Source: Microvirga flavescens (GTDB lineage Bacteria > Pseudomonadota > Alphaproteobacteria > Rhizobiales > Beijerinckiaceae). From it: a stretch of DNA of 64,000 nucleotides. A program made the translations under genes and the position numbers. The stretch lies in assembly GCF_003290125.1 (NCBI RefSeq), contig NZ_QMKH01000009.1:22107-86106 (forward strand), written 5' to 3'. The notes under the pieces were generated by a model. It worked only from the letters and a program-made list of their open reading frames with translations. It did not search any database and was not told the origin of the DNA. This document shows, piece by piece, positions 45,435 through 55,460 of this stretch (position 1 is the stretch's first letter; each line of letters begins with the position of its first letter).

Positions 45435-48400
45435 TCACTCGGCCGGCTGGGAAGCCTTCTGCGCAGGCCTTTCCCCGCGCCACCGGGCCCGCGCCGCCAG
45501 GGACAGGCGGTCGAGGTAGATATAGATCACCGGCGTCGTGAACAACGTCAGGGCCTGGCTGACGAGAAGGCCGCCGACCATCGCATAACCCAGGGGCTGG
45601 CGGATTTCCGAGCCGGTGCCGTGGCCGAGCATGAGGGGCACACCGCCCAGGAGCGCCGCCATCGTCGTCATCATGATGGGCCGGAACCGGAGCAGCGCCG
45701 CCTTGCGGATGGCCTCTTCGCTGGAGAGCCCCCCGTCCCGTTCGGCGGTGATGGCGAAATCCACCATCATGATGCCGTTCTTCTTCACGATGCCGATCAG
45801 GAGGATGAGGCCGATGAAGGCGATCAGGCTGAAGTCGATCCCGAACAGCATCAATGTCGCGAGCGCCCCCAGCCCCGCCGAGGGCAGCGTCGAGAGGATC
45901 GTGAGGGGATGGACGTAGCTCTCGTAGAGGATACCGAGGATGAGGTAGACGACGACGAGGGCGGCAACGATGAGCAGGGGCACGGTTGAGAGCGAGGCCT
46001 GGAAAGCCTGCGCATTGCCCTGGAACGTGCCAACCAGCGCAGCGGGTATGGCAAGCTCGCGTTCCGCCCGCTGGATCGCCTCCGTCGCCTGGCTGAGCGC
46101 GACGCCCGGCGCGAGATTGAAGCTGATCGTCACCGCCGGGAACTGGCCCTGATGGTTGATGGAGAGCGGTGCGATTTTGCGCGTCGTCCATTTCGCGAAA
46201 GTCGAGAGCGGAACCTGCTCGCCCGAGATCGGCGATTTCAGGTAGATCTGATTGAGCGTCTCCGTTTCGCCCTGCAGATCAGGCAGGATTTCCATGACGA
46301 CGTTGTAGCTGTTCAACTGCGTGAAATACTGCGTGATCTGGCGCTGACCGAACGCATCGTAGAGTGTGTCGTCGATCATCTGGGGCGTGAAGCCGAAGCG
46401 CGAGGCCTGATCGCGATTGATCGTGAGCGACAGGGTCGTACCGCTGATCTGCTGATCGGTCGCGACATCCTGCAATTCGGGCAGCGTCTTCAGCTTGTCC
46501 AGGACCTTCGGCGCCCATTCGTTGAGCTCGTCGAGATTGGCGTCCTGAAGCGTGTACTGGAATTGCGTGCGCGCCTGACGCCCGCCGACATTGATGTCCT
46601 GCGCGGCCTGCAGGAAAAGGCGGATGCCCTCCACCTTCTCGAGTTGCGGCCTCAACCGCGCAATGATCTCGCTCGCCGTGGCCTCGCGCTGAGATCGCGG
46701 CTTCAGGCTGATATACATGCGCCCCGTATTGAGGGTTGATGCACCGCCCCCGCCGACCGCCATCGCCAACGTGTCGACATCCGGATCGCGGATAACGATC
46801 TCTCCCAGCATCTGCTGCCTTCGCATCATGTCTTTGAACGAAATGTCCTGCGCGGCTTCGGACGTGCCCTGTATCAATCCCGTGTCCTGTTGCGGGAAGA
46901 AGCCTTTGGGGATGACGATGAAGAGATAGACCGTCGCCGCAAGCGTTGCGAAGAACACGAGTAGCGTCGTGAACTGGTGCCGCAGGACGCCATCCAGCGC
47001 GCGCTCGTAAGCATGCTCCAGACCGATGAAAAATCTTTCCATCCCGTGCGAGAGCCTGCTCTGCTTCCGGTTTCCGGATTCCGGCTTGAGGAGCCGCGAC
47101 GCCATCATCGGCGTCAGCGTCAGGGAGACGACGGCCGAGACCGCAACGGCCATCGACAAGACCATCGAGAATTCACGGAACAGCCGCCCGATGATGCCGC
47201 CCATGAGCAGCAGCGGCAGAAAGACAGCGACCAGCGATATGCTGATGGACAGGATCGTGAACCCGATCTCGCCCGCGCCTTTGTAGGCGGCCTCCATCGG
47301 CTGTTCGCCCTGCTCCACATGCCGCACGATATTCTCGAGCATGACGATGGCGTCGTCGACCACGAAACCGACGGAAATTGTCAGCGCCATCAGCGAGAGA
47401 TTGTCGAGGCTGTAGCCGGCAAGGTGCATGAGACCGAACGTCCCGAGCAGAGCCAGCGGCACAGTCACGCTCGGGATCACCGTCGCCCAGAGTTTGCGTA
47501 AAAAGAGAAAGATCACGAGCACCACGAGAAGGATCGTAATCATCAGCGTGAATTGCACATCCGCCACCGAAGCGCGGATCGTCTGCGTCCTGTCGCTGAG
47601 AATGCCGACATTGATGGCTGGAGGAAGGGCCGCCTGCAGGCGCGGCAACTGCGCCTTGATGCGGTTCACCGTGTCGATGACATTGGCGCCCGGTTGTTTG
47701 TAGACGATCAGGAACACGCCGCGCTTGCCGTTGCTCCAGGCCGCGAGCTTGGCGTTCTCAGGCCCGGCGACGGCCCGCCCGATATCGCGGACGCGCACCG
47801 GCGCGCCTTCCTGATAGGAGACGATGACGTCGTTCCACTCCTCCGCCCGTGTCAGCTGATCGTTGGCATAGATGGTGAAGCTGCGGTCCTTGCCGTCGAC
47901 GGAGCCTTTCGGACTGTCCACTGTCGAGATGGCGAGCTTGGCTCTCACATCCTCCAGCGAGAGGTTCTTGTTGACGAGTTTCGCCGGATCGATCTGCACG
48001 CGGATCGCGGGCTTCTGCTCGCCGCCGATAGTGACCTGCGCCACGCCGGAAATCTGGCTCACCTGTTGTGCGAGCTTGGTGTCGGCGTTGTCATCCACCT
48101 CCGTCAGCGGCAGGCTGTCCGAGGTCACCGAGATGATCAGAATGGGCGTGTCCGCCGGGTTGACCTTTCGATAGGTCGGCGGATTGGGCAGGTTTTTCGG
48201 AAGCTGCCCTCCGGCGGCGGTGATGGCCGCCTGAACATCCTGCGCGGCTGCATCGATGTTCCGGTCGAGATCGAACTGAACCGTGATCGAAGTCGCGCCG
48301 AGCGCGCTCGAAGAGGACATCTGGGTCACACCCGGAATCTGGCCGAGCTGCCGCTCCAGCGGCTGCGCGACCGAGGACGCCATCGTCTCCGGGCTCGCGC

Positions 48401-48563
48401 CCGGCAGGGCCGCCGAGACCTGGATCGTCGGGAAATCGACCTGCGGAAGCGGCGCGACGGGCAGAAGCGGATAGGCGACGACACCGGCAAAGAGAACGCC
48501 CACCATCAACAGCGTCGTCGCGATCGGGTAGCGGATGAAAGGCGCCGAAATTCCACCGTTCAT
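45435..48563 (-). CDS. RND multidrug efflux permease (HAE1/AcrB-MdtB type)
   Basis: A 1042-residue proton-driven inner-membrane exporter with twelve hydrophobic helices and two large periplasmic loops. The start 'PFIRYPIATTLLMVGVLFAG' and 'PLLPVAPLPQVDFPTIQVSA' fit HAE1. The proton-relay pair of acidic residues in helix 4 is visible in 'GFVVDDAIVMLENI'. The nearest groups are MdtB/MdtC-like and MuxB-like. It is paired with the adaptor upstream (5 bases between the two genes). No outer-membrane TolC-type gene lies in the window, so one elsewhere would complete the pump. Confidence 0.95.
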   Translation of the reverse strand: MNGGISAPFIRYPIATTLLMVGVLFAGVVAYPLLPVAPLPQVDFPTIQVSAALPGASPETMASSVAQPLERQLGQIPGVTQMSSSSALGATSITVQFDLDRNIDAAAQDVQAAITAAGGQLPKNLPNPPTYRKVNPADTPILIISVTSDSLPLTEVDDNADTKLAQQVSQISGVAQVTIGGEQKPAIRVQIDPAKLVNKNLSLEDVRAKLAISTVDSPKGSVDGKDRSFTIYANDQLTRAEEWNDVIVSYQEGAPVRVRDIGRAVAGPENAKLAAWSNGKRGVFLIVYKQPGANVIDTVNRIKAQLPRLQAALPPAINVGILSDRTQTIRASVADVQFTLMITILLVVLVIFLFLRKLWATVIPSVTVPLALLGTFGLMHLAGYSLDNLSLMALTISVGFVVDDAIVMLENIVRHVEQGEQPMEAAYKGAGEIGFTILSISISLVAVFLPLLLMGGIIGRLFREFSMVLSMAVAVSAVVSLTLTPMMASRLLKPESGNRKQSRLSHGMERFFIGLEHAYERALDGVLRHQFTTLLVFFATLAATVYLFIVIPKGFFPQQDTGLIQGTSEAAQDISFKDMMRRQQMLGEIVIRDPDVDTLAMAVGGGGASTLNTGRMYISLKPRSQREATASEIIARLRPQLEKVEGIRLFLQAAQDINVGGRQARTQFQYTLQDANLDELNEWAPKVLDKLKTLPELQDVATDQQISGTTLSLTINRDQASRFGFTPQMIDDTLYDAFGQRQITQYFTQLNSYNVVMEILPDLQGETETLNQIYLKSPISGEQVPLSTFAKWTTRKIAPLSINHQGQFPAVTISFNLAPGVALSQATEAIQRAERELAIPAALVGTFQGNAQAFQASLSTVPLLIVAALVVVYLILGILYESYVHPLTILSTLPSAGLGALATLMLFGIDFSLIAFIGLILLIGIVKKNGIMMVDFAITAERDGGLSSEEAIRKAALLRFRPIMMTTMAALLGGVPLMLGHGTGSEIRQPLGYAMVGGLLVSQALTLFTTPVIYIYLDRLSLAARARWRGERPAQKASQPAE

Positions 48564-48568
48564 GGCAC

Positions 48569-49759
48569 TTAGCGCTCCTGCGTCGCCATTTGCCGCGCCC
48601 CACCATCCGCAACCTCGACCTTCGCCCCCGGCCGGAGGCGGGAATGACCGGCGGTCACGACCAGTTCTCCCGGTTTCAGCCCCTCCTCGATGACGGCGCT
48701 GTTCTCGGTGATCGGGCCGACCTGAACCTGCCGCATCTCAACCGTGTTGTCCGGTTTGACGACATAGACGTAAAGTCCGTTCGGGCCACGCTGAACCGCC
48801 GTGCCCGGCACCGTCGCAACACCCTTCAAGGTCTGTACGAGAAGCCGCGTGCTCACGGAAAGGCCCGGCCACAGGGCGTGGTTGTGATTGTCGAAGGCGG
48901 CTTTCATGCGGATAGTGCCGGTCGCCGTGTCCACCTGATTGTTCAGAAGCCTCACCTCGCCCTCGCCCAGAACCTGCTTGCCGTCCGAGCTCAGCGCGGT
49001 CACTTTCAGCGGCGCCTCCTTTTGCGCGCGATTGACCGAGGGCAACTGATCTTCGGGGACCGTGAACACCACCGAAATGGGTTCGATCTGTGTGATCTGA
49101 ACGATCCCGCTTGTGTCGGCGGCGTGTACGATGTTGCCCTGATCGACCAACCTGAATCCCGTAAGGCCTGCGACGGGCGAGCGGATTGTGGTGTAGCTGA
49201 GCTGCGTCTGCGCATTGTCGATGGCGGCCTGGTCGGCCTTGATCTGCGCCATCAGCGCATTGACGGTCGCCTGCTGCTGATCGAATTGCTGCTTCGACGC
49301 AAAGGAGCGCTCGGAAAGCTGGCGTGTGCGCTCCAGATCCGCATTAGCACTCACCAATGTCGCCTCGTCCTGCGCCTTCTTGGCGACAGCCTGATCGAGC
49401 GCCGCCTGATAGGGGCGCGGATCGATCTGAACCAGAAGATCACCTTCATTGACTGTCTGCCCTTCCGTGAAGGCGATGTGCTGGATCTCGCCATCGACGC
49501 GGGAGCGGATCGTCACGGTGTTGAAGGCCTGCACGGAGCCGAGCCCCGTCAGATAAATTGGAACGTCGCTCATCTTCACGGGCGCGGCCTGCACGGGCAC
49601 TGCCTGCGGCGTCTGCTGAGACAAGGCGGCCCGCGCACGATCATCGCGTGACTGCAAACCGCGCCAGCCGAAATATCCGCCCACGATCAAGGCAAGCGCG
49701 ATCAGCGCACCGAGAACACCGCGCGCCGACAGGGATTTCTTCGGCACCGCCTGAGCCAT
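48569..49759 (-). CDS. RND efflux periplasmic adaptor (MdtA-like)
   Basis: A 396-residue membrane-fusion protein with an N-terminal anchor helix ('GVLGALIALALIVGGYFGW'). 'TVTIRSRVDGEIQHIAFTEG' is the first lipoyl half, a coiled coil spans roughly residues 115-195, and 'TQLSYTTIRSPVAGLTGFRL' is the second lipoyl half, followed by the beta-barrel and membrane-proximal domains. It links the RND permease to an outer-membrane channel. The pair is transcribed away from murI; no dedicated regulator adjoins. Confidence 0.94.
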   Translation of the reverse strand: MAQAVPKKSLSARGVLGALIALALIVGGYFGWRGLQSRDDRARAALSQQTPQAVPVQAAPVKMSDVPIYLTGLGSVQAFNTVTIRSRVDGEIQHIAFTEGQTVNEGDLLVQIDPRPYQAALDQAVAKKAQDEATLVSANADLERTRQLSERSFASKQQFDQQQATVNALMAQIKADQAAIDNAQTQLSYTTIRSPVAGLTGFRLVDQGNIVHAADTSGIVQITQIEPISVVFTVPEDQLPSVNRAQKEAPLKVTALSSDGKQVLGEGEVRLLNNQVDTATGTIRMKAAFDNHNHALWPGLSVSTRLLVQTLKGVATVPGTAVQRGPNGLYVYVVKPDNTVEMRQVQVGPITENSAVIEEGLKPGELVVTAGHSRLRPGAKVEVADGGARQMATQER

Positions 49760-49888
49760 GGGAACTCACCGCACACGCTCTTCGCCCAGACTAAGCAATG
49801 AGAGGGAAAGAGGGTTCACCTTCACACGAAGTTGTGTGGGCCGGCGGGCGGAATTCAAGGTGCAGGAAAGCCGCGCGAAAAGCGGCCG

Positions 49889-50761
49889 CTAGGCCCTCGT
49901 GAGCGGCAGCGGCTCCACGACCGCGATCGGCAGACCCTTGTCGCGCAGGGCGGCGCGTAGCGAAGGATTCAAATCCCGTCCTTCGGTGAAGACGACGACA
50001 GCCTCGTCGTCGCCGGCCTCGTGCCCCGGCACCGGCGTGCCGATGAGTTGCACGACGCGCCGCGCGATGGCGGGAGCGGGATCGATCCAGGTCACCGGCC
50101 AGGGCGCGAGAGCCTTGAAGCGCGGCAGAAGCAGCGGGTAATGGGTGCATGCAAGCGCCACGACGTCGGTGCGTCCATTGCCGTCATCCACGAAGCAGGG
50201 CGAAAGCTCGGCGAGGATTTCGGCATCGGAAACGGGCGTGCCTGAAAGCTCCGCTTCCGCGAAGCCCGCAAGGAGGCGCGAGCCGACAAGGGTCACGTCG
50301 CAGCCCGCCGCATAGGTCTCGATGAGATCGCGCGTGTAATCCCGCGCCACGGTACCGGGCGTTCCAAGAACCGTCACCCGCCCCGAGCGGCTCGCCTGAG
50401 CGGCGGGCTTGATGGCGGGAACGGTGCCGACGAAGGGAATGGAAAACCGCGCCCGCAAGTGCGGCAGCACGAGGGTCGAGGCCGTGTTGCAGGCGACGAC
50501 GACAAGATCGGGCCGGTGCACCGCGATCAGCCGTTCCATGACATGGACGACGCGGGCGGCAAGCTCCTCCTCGCCCCAGCGGCCATAAGGAAAGCCGGCA
50601 TCGTCGGCGGCATAGACGTAACGCGCATCCGGCCGCGCCTTGAGCACTTCGGCGAAGACGGTGAGACCGCCAAGGCCGGAATCGAAGACGAGGATGGTCG
50701 GCACGGGCGTCGGCATGGTGGCTGGGTTATAAACCCTTCCCGCCAGAAGATCGACGTGCAT
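49889..50761 (-). CDS. murI: Glutamate racemase
   Basis: Converts L- to D-glutamate for peptidoglycan. A 290-residue cofactor-independent racemase with both catalytic Cys: 'VVACNTASTLVLPH' and 'ALACTHYPLLLPRF', plus the starting 'VFDSGLGGLTVF'. The ATG at 50761 is favoured because GGGGAGGGCGAG sits just upstream; a second ATG at 50716 matches the family N-terminus but has no ribosome site. The ribosome site overlaps the end of the preceding hydrolase gene, 15 bases away, suggesting co-transcription. Confidence 0.94.
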   Translation of the reverse strand: MHVDLLAGRVYNPATMPTPVPTILVFDSGLGGLTVFAEVLKARPDARYVYAADDAGFPYGRWGEEELAARVVHVMERLIAVHRPDLVVVACNTASTLVLPHLRARFSIPFVGTVPAIKPAAQASRSGRVTVLGTPGTVARDYTRDLIETYAAGCDVTLVGSRLLAGFAEAELSGTPVSDAEILAELSPCFVDDGNGRTDVVALACTHYPLLLPRFKALAPWPVTWIDPAPAIARRVVQLIGTPVPGHEAGDDEAVVVFTEGRDLNPSLRAALRDKGLPIAVVEPLPLTRA

Positions 50762-50776
50762 CTCGCCCTCCCCTGC

Positions 50777-51925
50777 TCAGTTGAGCCGCCGGCGCGGCCC
50801 CTTGGCAGGCTGGTCCTCGGCGGAGGCTGGATCCTTCGGCACTTCGGCGGAAAGACGGCGCACGGGCCAGCCGTCGGTCCATGTCCCCATGTCGGTCAGG
50901 CGGGCGTCCTTGCGCAGGGCCGCCGCGTCCTTGCCCGTGAAGGCGGCTTCGGCGGCAAGGTCGAAGGTCTTCCAGAAAGCGAGATAGTCGAGGGTATCGG
51001 TGGCGTTGTTGCCGATCTGGACGGTGAGCAGGGTCTGCTCGCCCGTGAGCGACATATCGGCGCTCCATTTCCACGGGCTCTTCTGCTTCGGGTCCTTCGG
51101 CGGATCGGGAGGCAGCTTGATGTCGGCAGCGTCGTAGCCGGGCTTGGGCGAGCCGGGGGAAACCAGCGTCGCGGTCAGGGCCGGATATCCGTGATCGTCC
51201 GACCCTACCCGCATGAACAGCTTGCGGCTCGCGGGGATCTGCACGGTTTCCTTCAAGATGCGTTTCGCCGTGCGGTCGGCAGGCAGATAGTCCCGATCCC
51301 CACTCATGGTGATGAGGAGCGTCGAGGCGTCGATGGCGGCAAGATCGTCGAGCGGAATGCCGCGCGACTTCTCACCGGAGGCGATGCCACCCGGCATGAG
51401 CGCAAGAATGAGCTTGGGCTGCGGCAGCCCCTCCTGCCCCGCTCCCGTGGCGAGGTTGAGGGCGACGGGCACACCCGCCAGATGCCCGATATAGGCCACG
51501 CGGTCGAGATCGGGCCGCGCGTTCGCGTCCTGCGCCAGGCTCTCGAGCGTATTTGCGAGAATGCTCGCCGCGAGCTTCGTGGCGTCGGCGGGCTTCGTCC
51601 GGTTCACTTCCTGGAAGCGCGGGAAGATCACGAGATTGCCCTTGCGCGCCAGATGCTCGATCCACCCGCCATAGAGCCCCGGATTGGTCCCGCCCCAGGA
51701 ATGCAGGATGACGACGACAGGGCGCGGCTCCGTGGGGGGTGTATTCGCGTGGAACACGTAAGCGCCCGCGCTCGCCGTGCCGATGCCTCGCTTGGTGACA
51801 CCCTCGCCCACATAATCCGTGCCGCCGGGGCCCTGCTCGGGCTGTTTCGGCGATGTCGCGGCCTGAGACCAGGAGGCGGCGAAGCAGGATCCCAAAACGA
51901 GAAGGGTCATCAGCGAGCGGCGCAT
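50777..51925 (-). CDS. Secreted alpha/beta-hydrolase-fold protein lacking the usual serine
   Basis: A 382-residue exported protein. Signal peptide 'MRRSLMTLLVLGSCFAASWS' then a hydrolase fold: 'PVVVILHSWGGTNPGLYGGW' (oxyanion region, residues 70-88), strand plus elbow 'RVAYIGHLAGVPVALNLATG' at 142-161, 'LITMSGDRDYLPADR' (acid) and 'RVGSDDHGYPAL' (His). The elbow reads G-H-L-A-G, with Leu149 where G-x-S-x-G enzymes carry the nucleophile Ser. Unless another residue acts, it is probably not a classical esterase. The start at 51925 removes a Cys-rich leader from a TTG further upstream; its ribosome site is weak. It precedes murI. Confidence 0.78.
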   Translation of the reverse strand: MRRSLMTLLVLGSCFAASWSQAATSPKQPEQGPGGTDYVGEGVTKRGIGTASAGAYVFHANTPPTEPRPVVVILHSWGGTNPGLYGGWIEHLARKGNLVIFPRFQEVNRTKPADATKLAASILANTLESLAQDANARPDLDRVAYIGHLAGVPVALNLATGAGQEGLPQPKLILALMPGGIASGEKSRGIPLDDLAAIDASTLLITMSGDRDYLPADRTAKRILKETVQIPASRKLFMRVGSDDHGYPALTATLVSPGSPKPGYDAADIKLPPDPPKDPKQKSPWKWSADMSLTGEQTLLTVQIGNNATDTLDYLAFWKTFDLAAEAAFTGKDAAALRKDARLTDMGTWTDGWPVRRLSAEVPKDPASAEDQPAKGPRRRLN

Positions 51926-51986
51926 GGAAATACTCAATGAACATCGAGCGCACAAAAGCGCCCAGGTGCAGCAAAGCAGAATTTCT

Positions 51987-52739
51987 TTAAGGCTTTCTCA
52001 ACCGGCGACCCTCTGCAAGGGCGCGAATCGCCCCTCTGAGGGTGCGCACGTCCTGCTCGGTCATCTCCAGGCGATGGAAGATGTCGCGCATGTTGCGGGT
52101 CATGCTCGGCTTCTTGTCGGGCGGATAGAAGTTCACAGCCTCCAGTTCCTCCTCGAGATAATCGAAGAAGGAGAGAACCTGCTCCCGCAGCGCGGGCGGC
52201 GAGCGGCGTTCCCCGCCGAAGGGTAAGCCCTCGCCGACGACCTGCTTGTTCCACTCGTATGAAATCAGCAACACCGCCTGCGCAAGGTTCAGGGAAGAGA
52301 ACTTCGCGTCCACCGGAAAGGTGACGATGGCATCGGCCAATGCGACCTCATCGTTCTCCAGCCCCGTGCGCTCGCGCCCAAAGAGAACGCCGACGCCCTG
52401 CCCTTCGACGATCCGCCGGTGCGCTTCCTGCATGGCAGGCTCCGGCCCGAAGACCCGCTTCATCTGCCCTCGCTCGCGGGCGGTGGTGGCAAAGACGAAA
52501 TTGAGATCCGCGATGGCTTCACTGGCCGTGTCGTAGAGCTTCGCGTTCTCCAGAATATGGGTCGCGCCCGACGCCGCCGAATGCGCGCCCTTCTTCGGCC
52601 AGCCGTTGCGCGGGGCGACGAGGCGCATTTCGGCCAGCCCGAAATTCGCCATCGCCCGCGCCGCCATGCCGATGTTCTCGGCCATCTGCGGCTCGACGAG
52701 GATGATGACGGGGCGAATGGGGGCGTTCTGAACGGCCAT
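51987..52739 (-). CDS. trmJ: tRNA (cytidine/uridine-32 2'-O) methyltransferase TrmJ-like
   Basis: A 250-residue SPOUT-fold RNA methyltransferase. 'VIILVEPQMAENIGMAARAM' at residues 11-30 and 'VGVLFGRERTGLENDEVALA' near 115-134 form the knotted SAM site, with 'SSLNLAQAVLLISYEW' following. The C-terminal helices after residue 185 match TrmJ rather than TrmL. It would methylate position 32 of tRNA anticodon loops. Neighbour of the secreted hydrolase gene on the same strand, 61 bases upstream of it. Confidence 0.92.
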   Translation of the reverse strand: MAVQNAPIRPVIILVEPQMAENIGMAARAMANFGLAEMRLVAPRNGWPKKGAHSAASGATHILENAKLYDTASEAIADLNFVFATTARERGQMKRVFGPEPAMQEAHRRIVEGQGVGVLFGRERTGLENDEVALADAIVTFPVDAKFSSLNLAQAVLLISYEWNKQVVGEGLPFGGERRSPPALREQVLSFFDYLEEELEAVNFYPPDKKPSMTRNMRDIFHRLEMTEQDVRTLRGAIRALAEGRRLRKP

Positions 52740-52832
52740 GATACGGGATCGGGCGGAAGGATGAGCGAATGTTACCCCATACCCCCGAAAACGGCATCGT
52801 GACTAGGGTCCGCACCTTGCGGCGCAGATAAG

Positions 52833-52868
52833 AAAAAGCCTCCTCGAGGAGTCCCCGAGGAGGCTTTT
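52833..52868 (-). terminator. Terminator downstream of the small lipoprotein gene
   Basis: AAAGCCTCCTCG and CGAGGAGGCTTT pair around a short loop with T-rich sequence on the minus-strand 3' side. The symmetry lets it act in both directions. Confidence 0.88.
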
Positions 52869-52889
52869 CGAAATCGATACTAAAGGCGC

Positions 52890-53180
52890 TTACCAGCAGC
52901 CCCAGCCACTGCAATAGTAGTGCGGGCGAGCCGCCGCAGCGCCAATGGCCGCGCCGCCGAGAACGCCGACCGCCGTGCCGACGGCGACCTGGTTCGCTGC
53001 CTGCTGCGACTGGGCGACGTTGTTGCGGTAGTTGGCGTTGGTGCAGCGGGTGTAAGCTGCCGTGCCGGGCTTCAGACCCGATTCAAGGCAAACCGACTGG
53101 GCATTGGACATCGATTGCTCGGACGTCTGGCAACCCGCGAGAGCGAGCGCGGCAGCGCCGATGATAAAAGCAAGACGCAT
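52890..53180 (-). CDS. Small lipoprotein with a glycine-zipper segment
   Basis: A 96-residue lipoprotein. The lipobox 'LALAGC' puts the acylated Cys at residue 17. The mature part has two Cys around 'SVCLESGLKPGTAAYTRCTN', then 'VAVGTAVGVLGGAAIGAAAA', a glycine-zipper helix that may insert into or bind a membrane, and an aromatic tail 'PHYYCSGWGCW'. It should be anchored in the envelope. It is a recognisable type in this order, but of unknown function. Confidence 0.85.
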   Translation of the reverse strand: MRLAFIIGAAALALAGCQTSEQSMSNAQSVCLESGLKPGTAAYTRCTNANYRNNVAQSQQAANQVAVGTAVGVLGGAAIGAAAARPHYYCSGWGCW

Positions 53181-53383
53181 TGTTTTCCCCCAAAGTGCGA
53201 CAGGTAAAATTTACCTAGCGGCATGAAATGCTCAATACGAACGGAATTTCAATACAGAATTTCTTCAGGGGCGGTGCGAAAGCGCACGCCAAGGCAAATT
53301 TGGACGAAAATCCTGTACCAACCCACTTTTGCCTGAGGCCTTTGACAACTTTATTACACCTGAATTCGCTGGAGGTCCCCGCG

Positions 53384-53998
53384 ATGACTTGCAATGGCAT
53401 GGCTGATCGCGACTCGAGAACGCTGAATTTCTACGCTGCGGAAGCCGAGGCTTACACGTCGCGAGAGCGCCCGGCCGAATTGGCCGTTCTCGAAAGGTTT
53501 CTGGCGCTCGTGCCGGCTGGAGGGGCCATCCTGGAACTCGGATGCGGCGGCGGGCAGGACAGCGAGACGATGATCGCGGCAGGTTACGACGTCACCCCGA
53601 CCGACGGATCACCGGAGATTGCGCTGCAAGCGGAAAAGCGGCTGGGGCGGCCTGTCGCCGTGTTGCGCTTCGAGGACTTGAACGAGGATGCGCGATACGA
53701 CGGCGTCTTTGCCCATGCCTGCCTGCTTCACGTACCCCGCGCAGGCCTTCCCGGCATCATCGCGTGTATCCACAAGGCTTTGAAACCCGGCGGAATTTTC
53801 TTCGCGAGCTTCAAAGCGGGCACGCGGGAGGGCCACGACGCGTTCGGGCGGTATTTCAACTACCCAAGCGAGGACTGGCTGCGCAGCACCTACGGCGCGT
53901 TCGAATGGCAAGCCTTCAACATCGAGGCGAAGGTCGGCGGGGGCTATGACGGAAAACCGACGGACTGGCTCCATGTCACGGCGGTGAAGGGCCAATAG
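53384..53998 (+). CDS. Class I SAM-dependent methyltransferase
   Basis: A 204-residue methyltransferase. Motif I 'ILELGCGGGQDSETMIAAGY' is near residues 48-67, then 'VTPTDGSPEIALQAEKRL' and 'DGVFAHACLLHVPRAGLPGI', typical of small UbiE/Methyltransf_11-like enzymes. The start at 53384 has a GGAGGT ribosome site; upstream in-frame sequence is AT-rich and untypical of coding. Substrate unknown. Between the lipoprotein and icd genes, with separate spacing. Confidence 0.9.
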   Translation: MTCNGMADRDSRTLNFYAAEAEAYTSRERPAELAVLERFLALVPAGGAILELGCGGGQDSETMIAAGYDVTPTDGSPEIALQAEKRLGRPVAVLRFEDLNEDARYDGVFAHACLLHVPRAGLPGIIACIHKALKPGGIFFASFKAGTREGHDAFGRYFNYPSEDWLRSTYGAFEWQAFNIEAKVGGGYDGKPTDWLHVTAVKGQ

Positions 53999-54156
53999 AA
54001 GCTCTCAAGCCCTTGGCAGATTGCTGGTCAGGGCATCCCCTTTTGCCGGGGTGAAATCGTGCGCCCCGCTTCCCCCCAAGCTCAAGCCGCGCTATAGCCC
54101 CCGCAACGGTTTCCCCGTCCGGGGAGCTTCATTCCCATCCAGAGCAAGGTGAGATC

Positions 54157-55371
54157 ATGGCGAAGATCAAGGTTGCCAATCCGGTCGTCGAACTCGACGG
54201 CGACGAGATGACCCGCATTATTTGGCACTTCATCAAGGACAAGTTGATCCACCCCTATCTCGACATCGACCTCAAGTACTACGACCTGAGCGTCGAAAAC
54301 CGTGACGCCACCAGCGACAAGGTCACCGTCGATGCGGCTGAGGCCATCAAGAAGTATGGCGTCGGCGTCAAGTGCGCCACCATCACGCCGGACGAGGCCC
54401 GCGTGAAGGAGTTCAACCTCAAGGAAATGTGGAAGTCGCCGAACGGCACGATCCGCAACATCCTCGGCGGCGTGATCTTCCGCGAGCCGATCATCTGCAA
54501 GAACGTTCCGCGCCTCGTTCCGGGCTGGACGCAGCCGATCATCGTCGGCCGTCACGCCTTCGGCGACCAGTACAAGGCGACCGACTTCAAGGTGCCCGGC
54601 AAGGGCCGCCTGACCATCAAGTTCGAAGGCGATGACGGCACGGTCATCGAGAAGGAAGTCTTCAAGTTCCCGGACGCCGGCGTCGCGATGGCGATGTACA
54701 ACCTCGACGAGTCGATCCGCGAATTCGCCCGCGCCTCGATGAACTACGGCCTGAACCGCAAGTATCCGGTCTACCTCTCCACGAAGAACACGATCCTCAA
54801 GGCCTATGACGGCCGCTTCAAGGACATCTTCGAGGAAGTCTACCAGAACGAGTTCAAGGCGAAGTTCGACGCCGCCGGCATCACCTACGAGCACCGCCTC
54901 ATCGACGACATGGTGGCCTCGGCCCTCAAGTGGTCGGGCGGCTATGTGTGGGCCTGTAAGAACTACGACGGCGACGTGCAGTCCGACACCGTGGCCCAGG
55001 GCTTCGGCTCGCTCGGCCTCATGACCTCCGTGCTGATGACGCCGGACGGCAAGACGGTGGAAGCGGAGGCCGCCCACGGCACCGTGACCCGCCACTACCG
55101 CGAGCACCAGAAGGGCAAGGAGACCTCGACCAACTCCATCGCCTCGATCTTCGCCTGGACCCGTGGCCTCGCCCACCGCGCGAAGCTCGACAACAACGCC
55201 GAGCTCGCCAAGTTCGCCGCGACCCTCGAGAAGGTCTGCGTGGACACGGTGGAAGCCGGCTACATGACCAAGGACCTCGCCCTCCTCGTCGGCGCGGAAC
55301 AGAAGTGGCTCTCCACCACCGGCTTCCTCGACAAGATCGACGAGAACCTCAAAAAGGCGATGGCTGCTTAA
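54157..55371 (+). CDS. icd: NADP-dependent isocitrate dehydrogenase
   Basis: Oxidatively decarboxylates isocitrate to 2-oxoglutarate, a TCA-cycle source of NADPH. The 404-residue length and features match the eukaryote-like type II enzyme common in this class: '[20 protein letters not shown]', '[18 protein letters not shown]' and the signature '[19 protein letters not shown]'. The ATG follows AAGGTGAGATC. A terminator ends the gene. High expression is likely from the strong codon bias. Confidence 0.97.
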   Translation: MAKIKVANPVVELDGDEMTRIIWHFIKDKLIHPYLDIDLKYYDLSVENRDATSDKVTVDAAEAIKKYGVGVKCATITPDEARVKEFNLKEMWKSPNGTIRNILGGVIFREPIICKNVPRLVPGWTQPIIVGRHAFGDQYKATDFKVPGKGRLTIKFEGDDGTVIEKEVFKFPDAGVAMAMYNLDESIREFARASMNYGLNRKYPVYLSTKNTILKAYDGRFKDIFEEVYQNEFKAKFDAAGITYEHRLIDDMVASALKWSGGYVWACKNYDGDVQSDTVAQGFGSLGLMTSVLMTPDGKTVEAEAAHGTVTRHYREHQKGKETSTNSIASIFAWTRGLAHRAKLDNNAELAKFAATLEKVCVDTVEAGYMTKDLALLVGAEQKWLSTTGFLDKIDENLKKAMAA

Positions 55372-55395
55372 AGAAGCGCCCTCTCACACGAATTG

Positions 55396-55428
55396 AAAAT
55401 GGCCGGGCTTGTCCCGGCCATTTTTGTT
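55396..55428 (+). terminator. Rho-independent terminator of icd
   Basis: AAAATGGCCGGG pairs with CCCGGCCATTTTT around CTTGT, with the T-run after the stem, 25 bases from the stop. Confidence 0.94.
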
Positions 55429-55460
55429 ATAGAATAACGGGAAACTCGAAGGAGCCCGCG

